Source: an uncultured Colwellia sp. (GTDB lineage: Bacteria; Pseudomonadota; Gammaproteobacteria; Enterobacterales; Alteromonadaceae). From it: a stretch of 64,000 nt of DNA. Location: positions 1-64,000 of the forward strand of contig CAJXWZ010000010.1 in assembly GCA_913062815.1 (NCBI GenBank). Direction: 5' to 3'. Shown here piece after piece: positions 8,844 to 18,009 of this stretch (the first letter of the stretch is position 1; every line of letters starts with the position of its first letter). Both the position numbers and the translations under genes were made by a program. The notes beneath the pieces are model-generated. The model did not search any database. It worked only from the letters and a program-made list of their open reading frames with translations, and was not told the DNA's origin.

Positions 8844-9968
8844 CTACACTTGCAACATTATATGTTGATGCACACGCACAATAATATCGTCGCTTTCTTT
8901 TTTCCAATCAACCTCATCAGCAAAAGATTTAACCGCAGCAATTGCCTGATTTACAAACTTGCCGTAGTTATGGTGCGTTTCATCACTTTTATCAGCAATA
9001 AAAACAAAACGTAGGGTGTCGACTAAAGTATCAGCTTCCCAATGTGCACAAAAACGCGATTCTGCATTATTCGGATTTACACCAATAGAGATTAGCTCTC
9101 CTTCAATATCAGACGTTTCGGTTTCATCATAACGTACAAATGGTGAAACGCCTTTAGCTATCATTGCTGCTTGATCAATCATATTTTCATCACATGACTT
9201 GTTAAAAGCTTGCTCTATTTTTTGATACAAGTTAGAAAAAGGTTCGTTTGATGAATAATCAATCTCAGCGCCTTTTAGTAAACGGCGAGCCATTGGGAGG
9301 CTAGCAATAGCATAAGTAATTGACGTGTGTTCGCCTTCAATATTTTGACCATCACTCTCATAACGATCGGCAATTTCTCTAAAAGTATGGCTAAGCGTAT
9401 TACTGCCACCCTTCTCTTTTGCAAACACATCAAAGGTTAGATGTTGATGGTCACGCAGTTTGATTTCGCCTTCGGCTAAGCCAACAATACTTGAAATTTC
9501 TTTTATTGCTTGGTAGACCGAGTGATGAAATTTTCCTGAGTTTACTCTCAGTTCTTCACCTGTTGCTAAAAATAATACTTTAATTTTTCTAGCACGAACG
9601 CTACCGTCAAAATAGCACTTAAAAGTACTGTTGTGCTGTGGACAATAAAAGAAAAATGATTGTTGTTCAGTGTGCAATACTTGCTGCTCATCACTGTAAC
9701 GCACTCGAACTAAACGATTATTGGCAACAAAATTCACATGTGATAAATCATGTTTTTCTACTACTTCGAAAATTTTATGTGACAAAGTTTGGTAGAATTT
9801 CTGATAAGGCTTAGCTGATGTTTCATCTATACCGTCGCAGATTAAATTAATTAAATTATCGGTTAGTGGTATCTCAGCAAGAATATACTGATTGTCACGA
9901 GAATCACTTGGCAAATATACGCGTTCGCCAGCTCTGTGTTTCTTTAAAATTGATGAAGTTCGTCTCAT
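8844..9968 (-). CDS. DUF3083-like conserved hypothetical protein
   Basis: This 374-residue cytoplasmic protein has no signal peptide or membrane segment. Length and content resemble the DUF3083 family of Alteromonadales, of unknown function; I assign this from memory with limited certainty. Features are a basic N-terminus (MRRTSSILKKHR), a central QQSFFFYCPQHN segment, and paired histidines near the C-terminus. A good AGAGAGGGAAT precedes the ATG. It is a single-gene unit: an intrinsic terminator follows it, and the neighbouring upstream gene is about 195 bp away. Confidence 0.6.
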   Translation of the reverse strand: MRRTSSILKKHRAGERVYLPSDSRDNQYILAEIPLTDNLINLICDGIDETSAKPYQKFYQTLSHKIFEVVEKHDLSHVNFVANNRLVRVRYSDEQQVLHTEQQSFFFYCPQHNSTFKCYFDGSVRARKIKVLFLATGEELRVNSGKFHHSVYQAIKEISSIVGLAEGEIKLRDHQHLTFDVFAKEKGGSNTLSHTFREIADRYESDGQNIEGEHTSITYAIASLPMARRLLKGAEIDYSSNEPFSNLYQKIEQAFNKSCDENMIDQAAMIAKGVSPFVRYDETETSDIEGELISIGVNPNNAESRFCAHWEADTLVDTLRFVFIADKSDETHHNYGKFVNQAIAAVKSFADEVDWKKESDDIIVRVHQHIMLQV

Positions 9969-10162
9969 ATTCCCTCTCTAATGTATACACAGTAAGTAAA
10001 AGTTATTACACCTTTTATACCACATAGTGAACAAAGCAATCGTGCTATTTATAGGGTTCATTAGACAGATTTGAACTGGTTTAGACTCGTTAGTTTTCTG
10101 AATGTTTTCATACCAAGTTTCAATAATTTCACTATTACTACAAAATACACCAGTTGGAATGA

Positions 10163-11398
10163 TTAAGTACTCGCTAATCCCCATATAAAAGCGATAGCTC
10201 CAGTAAAAATAAGCATGAAAAAGTAACTAGCGCCAATTAAAGAAAATTTTAAACTAGTGAGAAAATATCCTTGTTTATATACACGTTTTTGCATAATAAA
10301 TAGATAAATGGGAACCCAAGCAATAAGTACTATAAAGAGGCTTTCTACTGTACTGGCAATAGCAGGGTAATTTACTTCTGAATTTGTATGGATATAACTC
10401 AGAAGCTGTACAATTAAAATAACTAAAAAAAGAAAGCTGTGACTATGCAAAGCGACCGTTAAATGCTCTAGATATAAACGCTTGGAAAAAACAAACATGA
10501 GTTTTAATAGTACTGCAAATAACGGCAATAATATAAACATCAGTTGTGGCAGTTTCTCTATCGCTTCACGCACTAATGGTCTAGAGTCTTCCTTAAAGGC
10601 TTTCTCCCCTTTTTTAGTTAGTAAAACAGCAAATTCACTTAGCTTGGTATTGTTTTCTTTAGAAAGAAAATCAAAGGTTAAGCTACCATCCTCGTTATTT
10701 CCTATGGTGAAACCTTTACCCGGTAAATCAATACTTTCACCTGCTTTAAGCTTATCAATATTAGTTTGTAAGGTTTCTTTTACTGTTATCTGCTCCTTTG
10801 TTAACGCCTCAGTACTCGTCAACTCTAGCAACTCTATTGAAGCTAATTCACTTGTCATGCCTTTAAGCAGTAGGTTTTTAGTGTTAGATAAATCAGTTTT
10901 GAGAGTAGCAAACTTTACTAATTGCTTGTCTATATTTATTAACGTTTCAGGCGTAGCTGCTGATTTTTGCTTAGTGAGTAGTTCTATATGTTGGTTTATT
11001 TGTTGAAGATTACTCTTACTATCTCCAATATTTATGCCACCCGCCCCATCTGCAACAGTAAAAAACTTTAAAGACAAGAAAAAGAGAATACTGACAAATA
11101 GATATAACCGCAGTGGCGGTACATAATGTACTCGGCGGCCAGCGATATACTCATTAGTAAGAAAACCCGGTTTAAATATCAGCGGAAATAAGGTTCTGCT
11201 TGCTCTAGAATCGAAACTGAAAATGTCATCTAATAAGTGCAAGATAACAGTCCAAAAATACTTTAAGGTGGATTCAACCGATTGACCACATTGTGAACAA
11301 TACATACCACTTACGGGCTGATGGCAATTTTCACAACACGTCTCTGATTGTTTAATTGTTGTTATAGCATTTTGTGATATTTCAGCTTTATCAGACAT
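10163..11398 (-). CDS. DUF3667 membrane protein with N-terminal zinc ribbon
   Basis: This 411-residue protein starts with a Cys-rich ribbon (CENCHQPVSGMYCSQCGQ, residues 22-39) typical of DUF3667. The family signature around DDIFSFDSRASRTLFPL and FLTNEYIAGRRVHYVPPLRLYLF follows, leading into the first membrane helix. A long central soluble loop (about residues 120-285) contains helical, Leu/Thr-rich sequence. At least four hydrophobic helices occupy the C-terminal third. Function is unknown; the ribbon probably binds zinc in the cytoplasm. It is divergent from the HxlR-kef unit and does not look co-regulated with it. Confidence 0.8.
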   Translation of the reverse strand: MSDKAEISQNAITTIKQSETCCENCHQPVSGMYCSQCGQSVESTLKYFWTVILHLLDDIFSFDSRASRTLFPLIFKPGFLTNEYIAGRRVHYVPPLRLYLFVSILFFLSLKFFTVADGAGGINIGDSKSNLQQINQHIELLTKQKSAATPETLINIDKQLVKFATLKTDLSNTKNLLLKGMTSELASIELLELTSTEALTKEQITVKETLQTNIDKLKAGESIDLPGKGFTIGNNEDGSLTFDFLSKENNTKLSEFAVLLTKKGEKAFKEDSRPLVREAIEKLPQLMFILLPLFAVLLKLMFVFSKRLYLEHLTVALHSHSFLFLVILIVQLLSYIHTNSEVNYPAIASTVESLFIVLIAWVPIYLFIMQKRVYKQGYFLTSLKFSLIGASYFFMLIFTGAIAFIWGLAST

Positions 11399-11617
11399 CT
11401 AGATGCTCAGTTAACTTAGCCATAAACGATTAAATAATATTAACATGGATTGGTTTTATTTAAATTTCAATTTTTATTGCAAGCTTTACCTTCAAATTAA
11501 GTAAAACTCAAACAACACATTAATTCCGTTGATTGCGTATAACTTTTCTTAAAAAATGAGTTAATCAAATGATCACTGAGAAATATTCTCAATCTGGTCA
11601 ATTTTGTGGTATATTTT

Positions 11618-11660
11618 AGTTACCTAAAAAGTAATATTAATCAGTATACTTTTGGTAACC
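11618..11660. promoter_or_regulatory. Candidate HxlR operator upstream of the kef operon
   Basis: An interrupted inverted repeat, AGTTACC at 11618-11624 and GGTAACC at 11654-11660, has an inner AAAAGTA/TACTTTT dyad. It ends 20 bp before the HxlR start codon. HxlR-family operators are commonly GTTAC-N-GTAAC dyads in front of the regulator's own operon, so autoregulation is inferred. Confidence 0.55.
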
Positions 11661-11680
11661 TACATATTTAAGGATCTGCA

Positions 11681-12040
11681 ATGGAAAGTACAGTAAAAAC
11701 AGATAGTAAAGGCAGAAAGAAAGTTCTAAATGCTTGTACTGAGCCCTGCGCCATTGAAAAAGGTATGCGTTTAATTGGTGGAAAATGGAAGGGCTCAATC
11801 ATTTATCACTTAAAAGATGAACCGGTACGTTTTAATGATTTAACTCGTATGTTAGGCGGTGCAAGTAAAAAAATGGTTGATCAACGGCTAAAAGAGTTAG
11901 AGCAAGAAGGTATGGTGTTAAGAAAGGTGATCAGCGACAGACCAGTTGCAGTTACCTATGAATTGACAATGTTTGGTCAGTCAGCCTTGTCTATTCTAGA
12001 GCAATTGAGAATTTGGTCAGAATCACATCAAATCAACTAA
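11681..12040 (+). CDS. HxlR-family regulator
   Basis: This 119-residue protein is a single winged-helix domain of HxlR type, with GGKWKGSIIYHLKDEPVRF and the recognition region KKMVDQRLKELEQEG. Two N-terminal cysteines (CTEPC, about residues 20-24) match the position of redox- or electrophile-sensing Cys in several family members. AAGGATCTGC precedes the ATG. It is the first gene before kefF and kefC, which themselves respond to electrophiles. Control of that operon by quinones or aldehydes is a reasonable inference. Confidence 0.85.
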   Translation: MESTVKTDSKGRKKVLNACTEPCAIEKGMRLIGGKWKGSIIYHLKDEPVRFNDLTRMLGGASKKMVDQRLKELEQEGMVLRKVISDRPVAVTYELTMFGQSALSILEQLRIWSESHQIN

Positions 12041-12081
12041 TTTATTGTTAATCTTTATCTAAGTTCCCAGAATAAACTACC

Positions 12082-12717
12082 ATGAAAAATAAAAGAATCT
12101 TGTTATTATTTGCACACCCTTCTCAACATAGATCTGAAGTCAATTCGGCAATGTTTGATCTTGCTAAATCCTTAGACTTTGTTACTGCTATAGATTTATA
12201 TGCTAATTATCCTCGATTTAATATCGATATTGATAAAGAGCAACAGCAATTACTTTCCCATGACATTATCATTTTTCAATTTCCACTGTATTGGTATTCT
12301 ACACCCGCTATTTTAAAAGAGTGGCAAGATTTAGTGCTTGAATACGGTTTCGCCTATGGCACTGACGGCAATGCACTTAAAGATAAATTATTTATGTGTG
12401 CAATTAGTGCAGGTGGTAAAGAAATAGCTTATCGCGCCGAAGGCTATAATCACTTTACCGTGAGAGAACTTTTACAACCCTTAGAGCAAACCGCCACTTT
12501 AACTGGAATGCATTATCTGCCACCTTTTGCCATCTTTAGTAGTCGTAGTGCAAAAGAAGAAAATCGTTTGGAACACCACTTAAAACAGTGGCATAACTTA
12601 CTTAACCTACTACATAAAGATCAAATATCTGCAGAGAAAACACAATCGTTAATCACGCTGAATGAAGGCTACCAAGCAGCTCTAAATGAGAATATCGCGA
12701 CTAAGGCGGTTTCATAA
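12082..12717 (+). CDS. kefF: KefF-type NAD(P)H quinone oxidoreductase
   Basis: This 211-residue flavodoxin-like protein has the NQO/KefF pattern: LLLFAHPSQHRSEVN at the FMN-binding start, FQFPLYWYSTPAILKEW, and the GYAYG-like GFAYGTDG with a later CAISAGG loop. KefF is the ancillary subunit that binds FMN, activates the KefC K+/H+ antiporter, and has its own quinone reductase activity. Its stop codon overlaps the start of the antiporter gene by one base. That coupling and the HxlR gene ahead support a functional operon for detoxifying electrophiles. Confidence 0.85.
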   Translation: MKNKRILLLFAHPSQHRSEVNSAMFDLAKSLDFVTAIDLYANYPRFNIDIDKEQQQLLSHDIIIFQFPLYWYSTPAILKEWQDLVLEYGFAYGTDGNALKDKLFMCAISAGGKEIAYRAEGYNHFTVRELLQPLEQTATLTGMHYLPPFAIFSSRSAKEENRLEHHLKQWHNLLNLLHKDQISAEKTQSLITLNEGYQAALNENIATKAVS

Positions 12718-14630
12718 TGACTATCTATTTTGTACAAGCTTTTATCTATTTAGTTGCGGCTGTCATTGCCGTACCTTTAGCTAAGAAACTAGGCTTAGGT
12801 TCAGTATTAGGTTATTTAATTGCAGGTGTTGTTATTGGCCCTATTACAGGAATAGTAGGCCAAGAAACCGTCACCATTCAGCATTTTGCTGAGTTTGGTG
12901 TAGTCATGATGCTGTTTTTGGTTGGCTTAGAACTTGAGCCAAAAATGCTTTGGCAAATGCGCAATCGCCTACTCGGTTTGGGCGGCTTACAAGTTGTTAT
13001 TACCACAGCCGTTACCGCAGGAATTGCGCTTATTCTAAAACAACCTTGGACCGTTGCATTAGCAATCGGGTTAGTTTTCTCTTTGTCTTCAACAGCGATT
13101 GTATTACAAACCTTCAATGAGAAAGGCTTAAGTAAAACCGAAGGTAGCAAAAATGCCTTTTCTGTCTTACTTATGCAAGATATTGCCGTTATCCCGATGC
13201 TGGCCTTTATCCCGATGTTAGCATTGCCTGAATTAGTCGATGCTGCGCAACATGCAAAATCAGCGGCTGAACATCATGAAGAATTAAGCCTTGTCGCAGG
13301 CTTGCCTACCTGGGCTTATGCGTTAGCTATTTTGGGCAGTATTTCTGGCGTAATCATACTAGGACATTTTCTAAGCCGCCCGCTTTTCCACTATGTAGCA
13401 AGTTCAGGTTTAAGAGAAATTTTTGTTGCCACTGCTTTACTATTAGTTGTAGGCATTGCCGCACTCATGAGTTTAGTTGGCTTATCACCTGCACTAGGCA
13501 CCTTTTTAGCCGGCGTAGTGTTAGCAAATAGTGAATTTAGACACGAACTAGAATCCAATATTGAACCGTTTAAAGGCTTGCTGCTAGGGCTATTTTTTAT
13601 CACGGTTGGCGCCGGCATAAACTTCGCTATTTTATCTGAGAACATGCTGCTAATTATTACCCTAACTTTATCTGTCATGCTTATCAAAGCATCGGTACTT
13701 TGGTTATTGGCGGTAATATTTAAAATTAAAAATAGTGACCGTTGGCTATTTTCTTTAAGTTTGGCTCAAGCGGGTGAATTTGGTTTTGTATTACTCAGTT
13801 TCACCATGCAAAACAATGTAATACCAGACCCTATTGCTAGCTTGTTACAGCTTGTCGTAGCACTGTCAATGTTTTTAACGCCACTACTCTTTATTGTATT
13901 TGAAAAGGTTATTTTGCCGCGTTATCAAGCGAAAAGTAATCAAGGTGAATACGATACGATTGATGAAGAAGGTTGCGTTATCATTGCCGGTATTGGCCGT
14001 TTTGGGCAAATAGTTAATCGTCTCTTAGTCGCTAATGGCGTTAAAACAATTGTGCTCGATCACGAAGCAGGTCAAGTTGAAAACTTAAGGAAGGTAAATG
14101 TAAAAAGCTATTTTGGTGATGCCACTCGACCTGATCTATTGCATACCGCGGGCATAGAACATGCGAGATTGCTAGTTATTGCCATAGATAATAAAGAAGA
14201 GGCAAAAGAATTAACTCATTATGTGAAGAAAAACTTTCCTCAAGTGAAGGTGCTAGCGCGTGCTTTTGACAAAGGTCACAGCTACGAGCTAAAGGCTGCT
14301 GGTGCTGATTACACGGTTAATGAAACTTATCATTCCGCCTTAGAGCTTAGTGGTGAAGCAATGACTAGTTTAGGCTTTCACCCGTTCGCCGTTGAGCACA
14401 AGAAAACAACGTTTGCTCAAACCGAATCCTCTGCTTCTGAATTATTGTTTGATAAATGGAAGCATGGCTCTGAAGGTGAACGCTTCGATCTAGACTACCG
14501 TAAACTATTTATTGAACTGGAAGAAAGTATTAAACAAGCGATGGCTGTAGATAGGGCTGATAAACACAGTAGCGATGAAAGAGGTTGGACACCACCACCT
14601 AAAGGCTATGAAAGTAAATTTGAAGAGTAA
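12717..14630 (+). CDS. kefC: Glutathione-gated K+/H+ antiporter (KefB/KefC type, CPA2)
   Basis: This 637-residue inner-membrane protein has about 12 hydrophobic helices over residues 1-390. A cytoplasmic RCK/TrkA-N domain follows, with a nucleotide motif at about 417-425 (IIAGIGRFGQ). Landmark GLELEPKMLW and the discontinuous-helix region VLLMQDIAVIPMLAF match CPA2 antiporters, and QAGEFGFVLLS is conserved. In this family glutathione keeps the channel shut, while glutathione adducts open it, so K+ leaves and the cytoplasm acidifies. KefB and KefC cannot be separated with certainty; the adjacent kefF favours KefC. Confidence 0.85.
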   Translation: MTIYFVQAFIYLVAAVIAVPLAKKLGLGSVLGYLIAGVVIGPITGIVGQETVTIQHFAEFGVVMMLFLVGLELEPKMLWQMRNRLLGLGGLQVVITTAVTAGIALILKQPWTVALAIGLVFSLSSTAIVLQTFNEKGLSKTEGSKNAFSVLLMQDIAVIPMLAFIPMLALPELVDAAQHAKSAAEHHEELSLVAGLPTWAYALAILGSISGVIILGHFLSRPLFHYVASSGLREIFVATALLLVVGIAALMSLVGLSPALGTFLAGVVLANSEFRHELESNIEPFKGLLLGLFFITVGAGINFAILSENMLLIITLTLSVMLIKASVLWLLAVIFKIKNSDRWLFSLSLAQAGEFGFVLLSFTMQNNVIPDPIASLLQLVVALSMFLTPLLFIVFEKVILPRYQAKSNQGEYDTIDEEGCVIIAGIGRFGQIVNRLLVANGVKTIVLDHEAGQVENLRKVNVKSYFGDATRPDLLHTAGIEHARLLVIAIDNKEEAKELTHYVKKNFPQVKVLARAFDKGHSYELKAAGADYTVNETYHSALELSGEAMTSLGFHPFAVEHKKTTFAQTESSASELLFDKWKHGSEGERFDLDYRKLFIELEESIKQAMAVDRADKHSSDERGWTPPPKGYESKFEE

Positions 14631-14643
14631 CAGTGAAAATTAA

Positions 14644-15225
14644 ATGAATTATCTCGCCCACCTCTATCTTGCCCAACCTACGGCAGATTCCTACTTTGGT
14701 AATCTGCTGGGCGATTTTGGTGGTCGTATACATGCAAAAACCTTATCTAAATCCGTTAACAATGGCTTAGAAAATCATTATTTAGTTGATAAATACACTG
14801 ATAGTCACTGTTTAGTGAAGCAAGCTAGAGGGATGTTTTCTCCGCAAAGACGTCGATTTTCAGGTATTGCAGTTGATGTGTTATTTGATCACTTCTTAAT
14901 TCGTCATTGGGACAAGTTTAGCGCTATGCCATTTAGCCAATTCAAAGAAAACAGCTATTACCTTTTAAATCAAAGCATGACTAAAATGCCCATTAAAATG
15001 CAAAAAGTGGTATCACACCTAACGACAAATGACTGGTTTGAGTCTTACAAGTCTATTAAGGGCATTGGTGTAGCCCTTGATAATATTGCCAAGCGTATAC
15101 GCTTTACCAATCAGTTTACCAACAGTCTTGAGGATATTAATAAACACTACCTTGAATTAGAGCAGCTCTTTTTAGTTTTTTTTCCGCAGCTAATTAGTCA
15201 TATAACCAAGCGTAACCTTGAATAA
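14644..15225 (+). CDS. acpH: Acyl carrier protein phosphodiesterase
   Basis: The protein has 193 residues, the usual length for AcpH (DUF479). The N-terminus MNYLAHLYLA and the GNLLGDF motif, then VDVLFDHFLIRHW, are characteristic; the D/H residues form the metal site of an HD-like fold. AcpH removes 4'-phosphopantetheine from holo-ACP in the cytoplasm. It follows kefC by 13 bp, so it may be cotranscribed, though no functional link is known. The next gene converges 40 bp away. Confidence 0.88.
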   Translation: MNYLAHLYLAQPTADSYFGNLLGDFGGRIHAKTLSKSVNNGLENHYLVDKYTDSHCLVKQARGMFSPQRRRFSGIAVDVLFDHFLIRHWDKFSAMPFSQFKENSYYLLNQSMTKMPIKMQKVVSHLTTNDWFESYKSIKGIGVALDNIAKRIRFTNQFTNSLEDINKHYLELEQLFLVFFPQLISHITKRNLE

Positions 15226-15264
15226 AATCATTTAACCCCATAGAAGCCTACGCAGAAATAAGCA

Positions 15265-16152
15265 CTAACAAGTGATAGCGCTTATCAATTGACTTAACCA
15301 ACCCGCAGCCATGCTCGGTTTATAATACAACGCAATATCTTCCTTGTTTACCTCATGGTAATCAATCACCTCAACTAATTTCAAGCCATGTTGCATGGCA
15401 ATGTAATCTGGTACATAGGCAAGTGCCTGCCCTTCTTTTACCAGCGAGATTAATACACTAAAGTCGTTACAACGAAAGCCAATAACCCGTTTAACTTTTC
15501 CATCCTGCCAACCATCTGAGCCGACACCTCTTTTAATACCACAAAAAGGCGAAACACTAGGACAAGCAAAGGTAAATTGCTGTAATTGTTGGCTTGTTAA
15601 TTTCCCGTCAGGATAAGAATTAAATAAAGGATGTTGCTGAGCAGCTACAACCTGATAGGATGTTTTCCCTAGTATCACACTAGCCAATTCAGAATTACTA
15701 CTGCGCTCTAAAGCGGCAAACTTAGTTGCTAATGCAATGTGCATTAAGCCATTTTCAACTTGATTAAGTGCTTGCCCTTCCCAGTCAATATGAAGATTAA
15801 TGTCATACTTATCCCGACTAAATTGCTTGACTAGTTGTGGTAACCAAAACTGTACCAATACCGATGGACCAGAAATATTAACTTTAATTTTATTTTCAAG
15901 GCTACCAAATTCACTGAGGACTTGATCAGACTCATGAACGATATGAAGCGCATATTGTCGAAAACGTTCGCCACGCTGATTTAGAATAATGTTTCGACCG
16001 CTCCGATCAAAAAGCTGAGTTGCTAATTTTACTTCTAATCGCTTAATGACTTTAGACAATGCGCCAGGAGTTTTATTTACTTCTATTGCTGCCAATTGCA
16101 AGTTATTAACTTGAGCAATCACTAGAAACTGTCGTAAATCTTCGATATCCAT
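15265..16152 (-). CDS. LysR-family regulator
   Basis: The protein has 295 residues. The N-terminal HTH (MDIEDLRQFLVIAQV, with KTPGALSKVIKRLE as recognition helix) leads to a substrate-binding domain with a VSPFCGIKRG segment. It is divergent from the exported protein/MBL-hydrolase pair at 16283-17939, with 130 bp between starts, and probably regulates that pair. The ligand cannot be inferred. Confidence 0.85.
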   Translation of the reverse strand: MDIEDLRQFLVIAQVNNLQLAAIEVNKTPGALSKVIKRLEVKLATQLFDRSGRNIILNQRGERFRQYALHIVHESDQVLSEFGSLENKIKVNISGPSVLVQFWLPQLVKQFSRDKYDINLHIDWEGQALNQVENGLMHIALATKFAALERSSNSELASVILGKTSYQVVAAQQHPLFNSYPDGKLTSQQLQQFTFACPSVSPFCGIKRGVGSDGWQDGKVKRVIGFRCNDFSVLISLVKEGQALAYVPDYIAMQHGLKLVEVIDYHEVNKEDIALYYKPSMAAGWLSQLISAITC

Positions 16153-16282
16153 AAAATACCATTAGCACATAAATAAAGGATTATTATATCCAATATGGAA
16201 ACGGTTATTGACTGTTTTTCGTTATTTTTTTCAACAATGAAAAACTATACTCAATAAACTACATCCAAAAACGAGTTATTCA

Positions 16283-17008
16283 ATGCAATATAAGCACCTT
16301 AGCAAAACCATTCATTCTCTATTTTTACTTCTGTTGATGCTAATCATATCAATATCAGCTAGTCATGCTGAACAACACAAGCACCATAGAATGGGTAGCC
16401 ATGGCATGGTGTTATTTACCGCAAACAATAACTTATACGCCAGCCATATGCCTTTGTATAGCAAACCTCATGACTATCAATTAATTTTTCAAGTCAACAC
16501 TGATAACAATGAGAAGCTGATTACCTACCTTAATAAGCACTCCTCTTTAACAACAACTAAAGCACCCACAGCCATGTTAACTATTTTGCCTGACTCATTT
16601 GATTTAAATAAGTTAATTAATCAAGAGGCTTTAGCTATTAGAGCTACCGTTTTTACCGGTCACTTTGAACGTAATGGCAAAAAATGGCTCGAAAACATTC
16701 GCTTTTCTTTTGATAAAGCAATTTATAAAAAACAAATAGATATTTATCAAGAGACTCAAGACTCGTCAAATCCTAAATCACAATGGGCTAAGCTTTCCTT
16801 AGGAAAAAATGACCGTCATTTATTTGTTCATACCATCAACCAAAAGCCTTCTTTTGATGGCATTGTTCTAGGTAATCAATGTGATGTAGACAAGAATGAC
16901 CAAGTAGAGAACTTACATTCAACAGCACAAAAGTCTACATTAACATTAGATACACACTGCAAATCACAACAGGTTTTATATTATGAAACACAAGATTTTC
17001 AAGGGTAA
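16283..17008 (+). CDS. Exported His-rich-start hypothetical protein
   Basis: I do not recognise a named family. The 241-residue protein has a long hydrophobic signal peptide (FLLLLMLIISISASHA). The mature N-terminus starts with QHKHHRMGSHGM, a run of His and Met that could bind metal. The remainder is soluble, Lys-rich and ends with two cysteines (CDVDKN, then THCKSQQ) that could form a periplasmic disulfide. It is divergent from LysR and coupled to the MBL-fold gene, whose ribosome site AAGGG lies inside its last codons. A shared extracytoplasmic function is likely but undefined. Confidence 0.65.
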   Translation: MQYKHLSKTIHSLFLLLLMLIISISASHAEQHKHHRMGSHGMVLFTANNNLYASHMPLYSKPHDYQLIFQVNTDNNEKLITYLNKHSSLTTTKAPTAMLTILPDSFDLNKLINQEALAIRATVFTGHFERNGKKWLENIRFSFDKAIYKKQIDIYQETQDSSNPKSQWAKLSLGKNDRHLFVHTINQKPSFDGIVLGNQCDVDKNDQVENLHSTAQKSTLTLDTHCKSQQVLYYETQDFQG

Positions 17009-17012
17009 TGCA

Positions 17013-17939
17013 ATGAAATTATTCAGCTTTGTTTTTTTCACTTTAGTTGCTGCCTATACGCTTAAAGCCTGTGCCATGCAAACGCCTTCCCTTGAAAAAT
17101 TAACTAATCATAACTGGAATAGTGGCGCTCGGTTTTGTTTTTTTAATAGCGACCCTGCTATTGAGACCTATCAAGACGATGAAGGCACTTACCTGCTTAG
17201 ACAGAACAAATGTTCTCATTATGAAGCACCATTCATCTATGTATTATTTGGCGAGCACAGCGTACTTATTCAAGATACCGGTGCCACCAAAAGTGAAGCA
17301 GAATTTCCGTTATATAACCATGTGTTAGACATCATTAAGAAGGTTGCTCATAGCAAAGGCAAAGATGTAAATAATTACTCGATAATTGTCAGCCATTCTC
17401 ACAGTCATAGTGATCATACCGCAGCAGATCTGCAATTTTCTGGTAAGCCGAATGTAACGCTTATCAAACCTTCATTATCTGCCGTAAAAGACTATTTTGG
17501 TTATTCAAAACAAGCTCTGCAGTGGCCAATTGATAGAAGTTATCTTGAGCTAGGTAATCGTAAATTAACCATTGTTCCGCTACCGGGTCATCAAACTGAG
17601 GCTATTGCCGTATATGACCCACAAACCCAATGGTTATTAACGGGCGATAGTCTATATCCGGGCAGGCTATACGTTAAAAACTGGCAAACATATAGCGCAA
17701 GCATTGAGCGTTTAACTGAGTTTGTTAATACAATAAGCGTGTCAGCTATCATGGGAACACATATAGAAATGTCGAAAGAAGCAGGAGATGATTATCCTAT
17801 GGGCAGTACCTATCAACCAGACGAAGCAGCGCTACCGTTGCCAAAAAGCCAGTTGATCTTGCTCAATAAATTATTAAGTGAACAGAAAACCCCAAAATTA
17901 ATCACTACGGATAAATTCATTATTTACCCACTTAAATAA
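17013..17939 (+). CDS. Exported MBL-fold metallo-hydrolase
   Basis: The protein has 308 residues from the ATG at 17013, which has AAGGG five to twelve bases upstream and opens a signal sequence (MKLFSFVFFTLVAAYTLKACAM). The metallo-beta-lactamase motif is SHSHSHSDH (HxHxDH), followed by LPGHQTEAIAVY and LLTGDSLYPGR for the third His and bridging Asp. A final GTHIEMS supplies another His. This fold hydrolyses esters, lactams, lactones or thioesters with two zinc ions. The substrate is unknown; lactonase-like activity is only one possibility. It is the second gene of the LysR-divergent pair. Confidence 0.82.
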   Translation: MKLFSFVFFTLVAAYTLKACAMQTPSLEKLTNHNWNSGARFCFFNSDPAIETYQDDEGTYLLRQNKCSHYEAPFIYVLFGEHSVLIQDTGATKSEAEFPLYNHVLDIIKKVAHSKGKDVNNYSIIVSHSHSHSDHTAADLQFSGKPNVTLIKPSLSAVKDYFGYSKQALQWPIDRSYLELGNRKLTIVPLPGHQTEAIAVYDPQTQWLLTGDSLYPGRLYVKNWQTYSASIERLTEFVNTISVSAIMGTHIEMSKEAGDDYPMGSTYQPDEAALPLPKSQLILLNKLLSEQKTPKLITTDKFIIYPLK

Positions 17940-17949
17940 CGACACTAAA

Positions 17950-17986
17950 TTTGGTTGAGTGGTTTTACCTAAACCACTCAACCAAA
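17950..17986. terminator. Perfect 16-bp stem terminator between convergent genes
   Basis: A 16-bp perfect stem (17950-17965 with 17971-17986) around a 5-nt loop lies between the MBL hydrolase and YqhD stops. The arms begin and end in TTT/AAA, giving short U-runs in both directions. Confidence 0.7.
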
Positions 17987-18009
17987 CATCAAGTTGAGCT
18001 TTAATATAC

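Noticed and set aside
9978-10184. 68-codon minus-strand ORF between the DUF3083-like and DUF3667 genes
   Set aside because: Composition looks like translated intergenic sequence, no ribosome site is evident, and it overlaps the real end of the DUF3667 gene.
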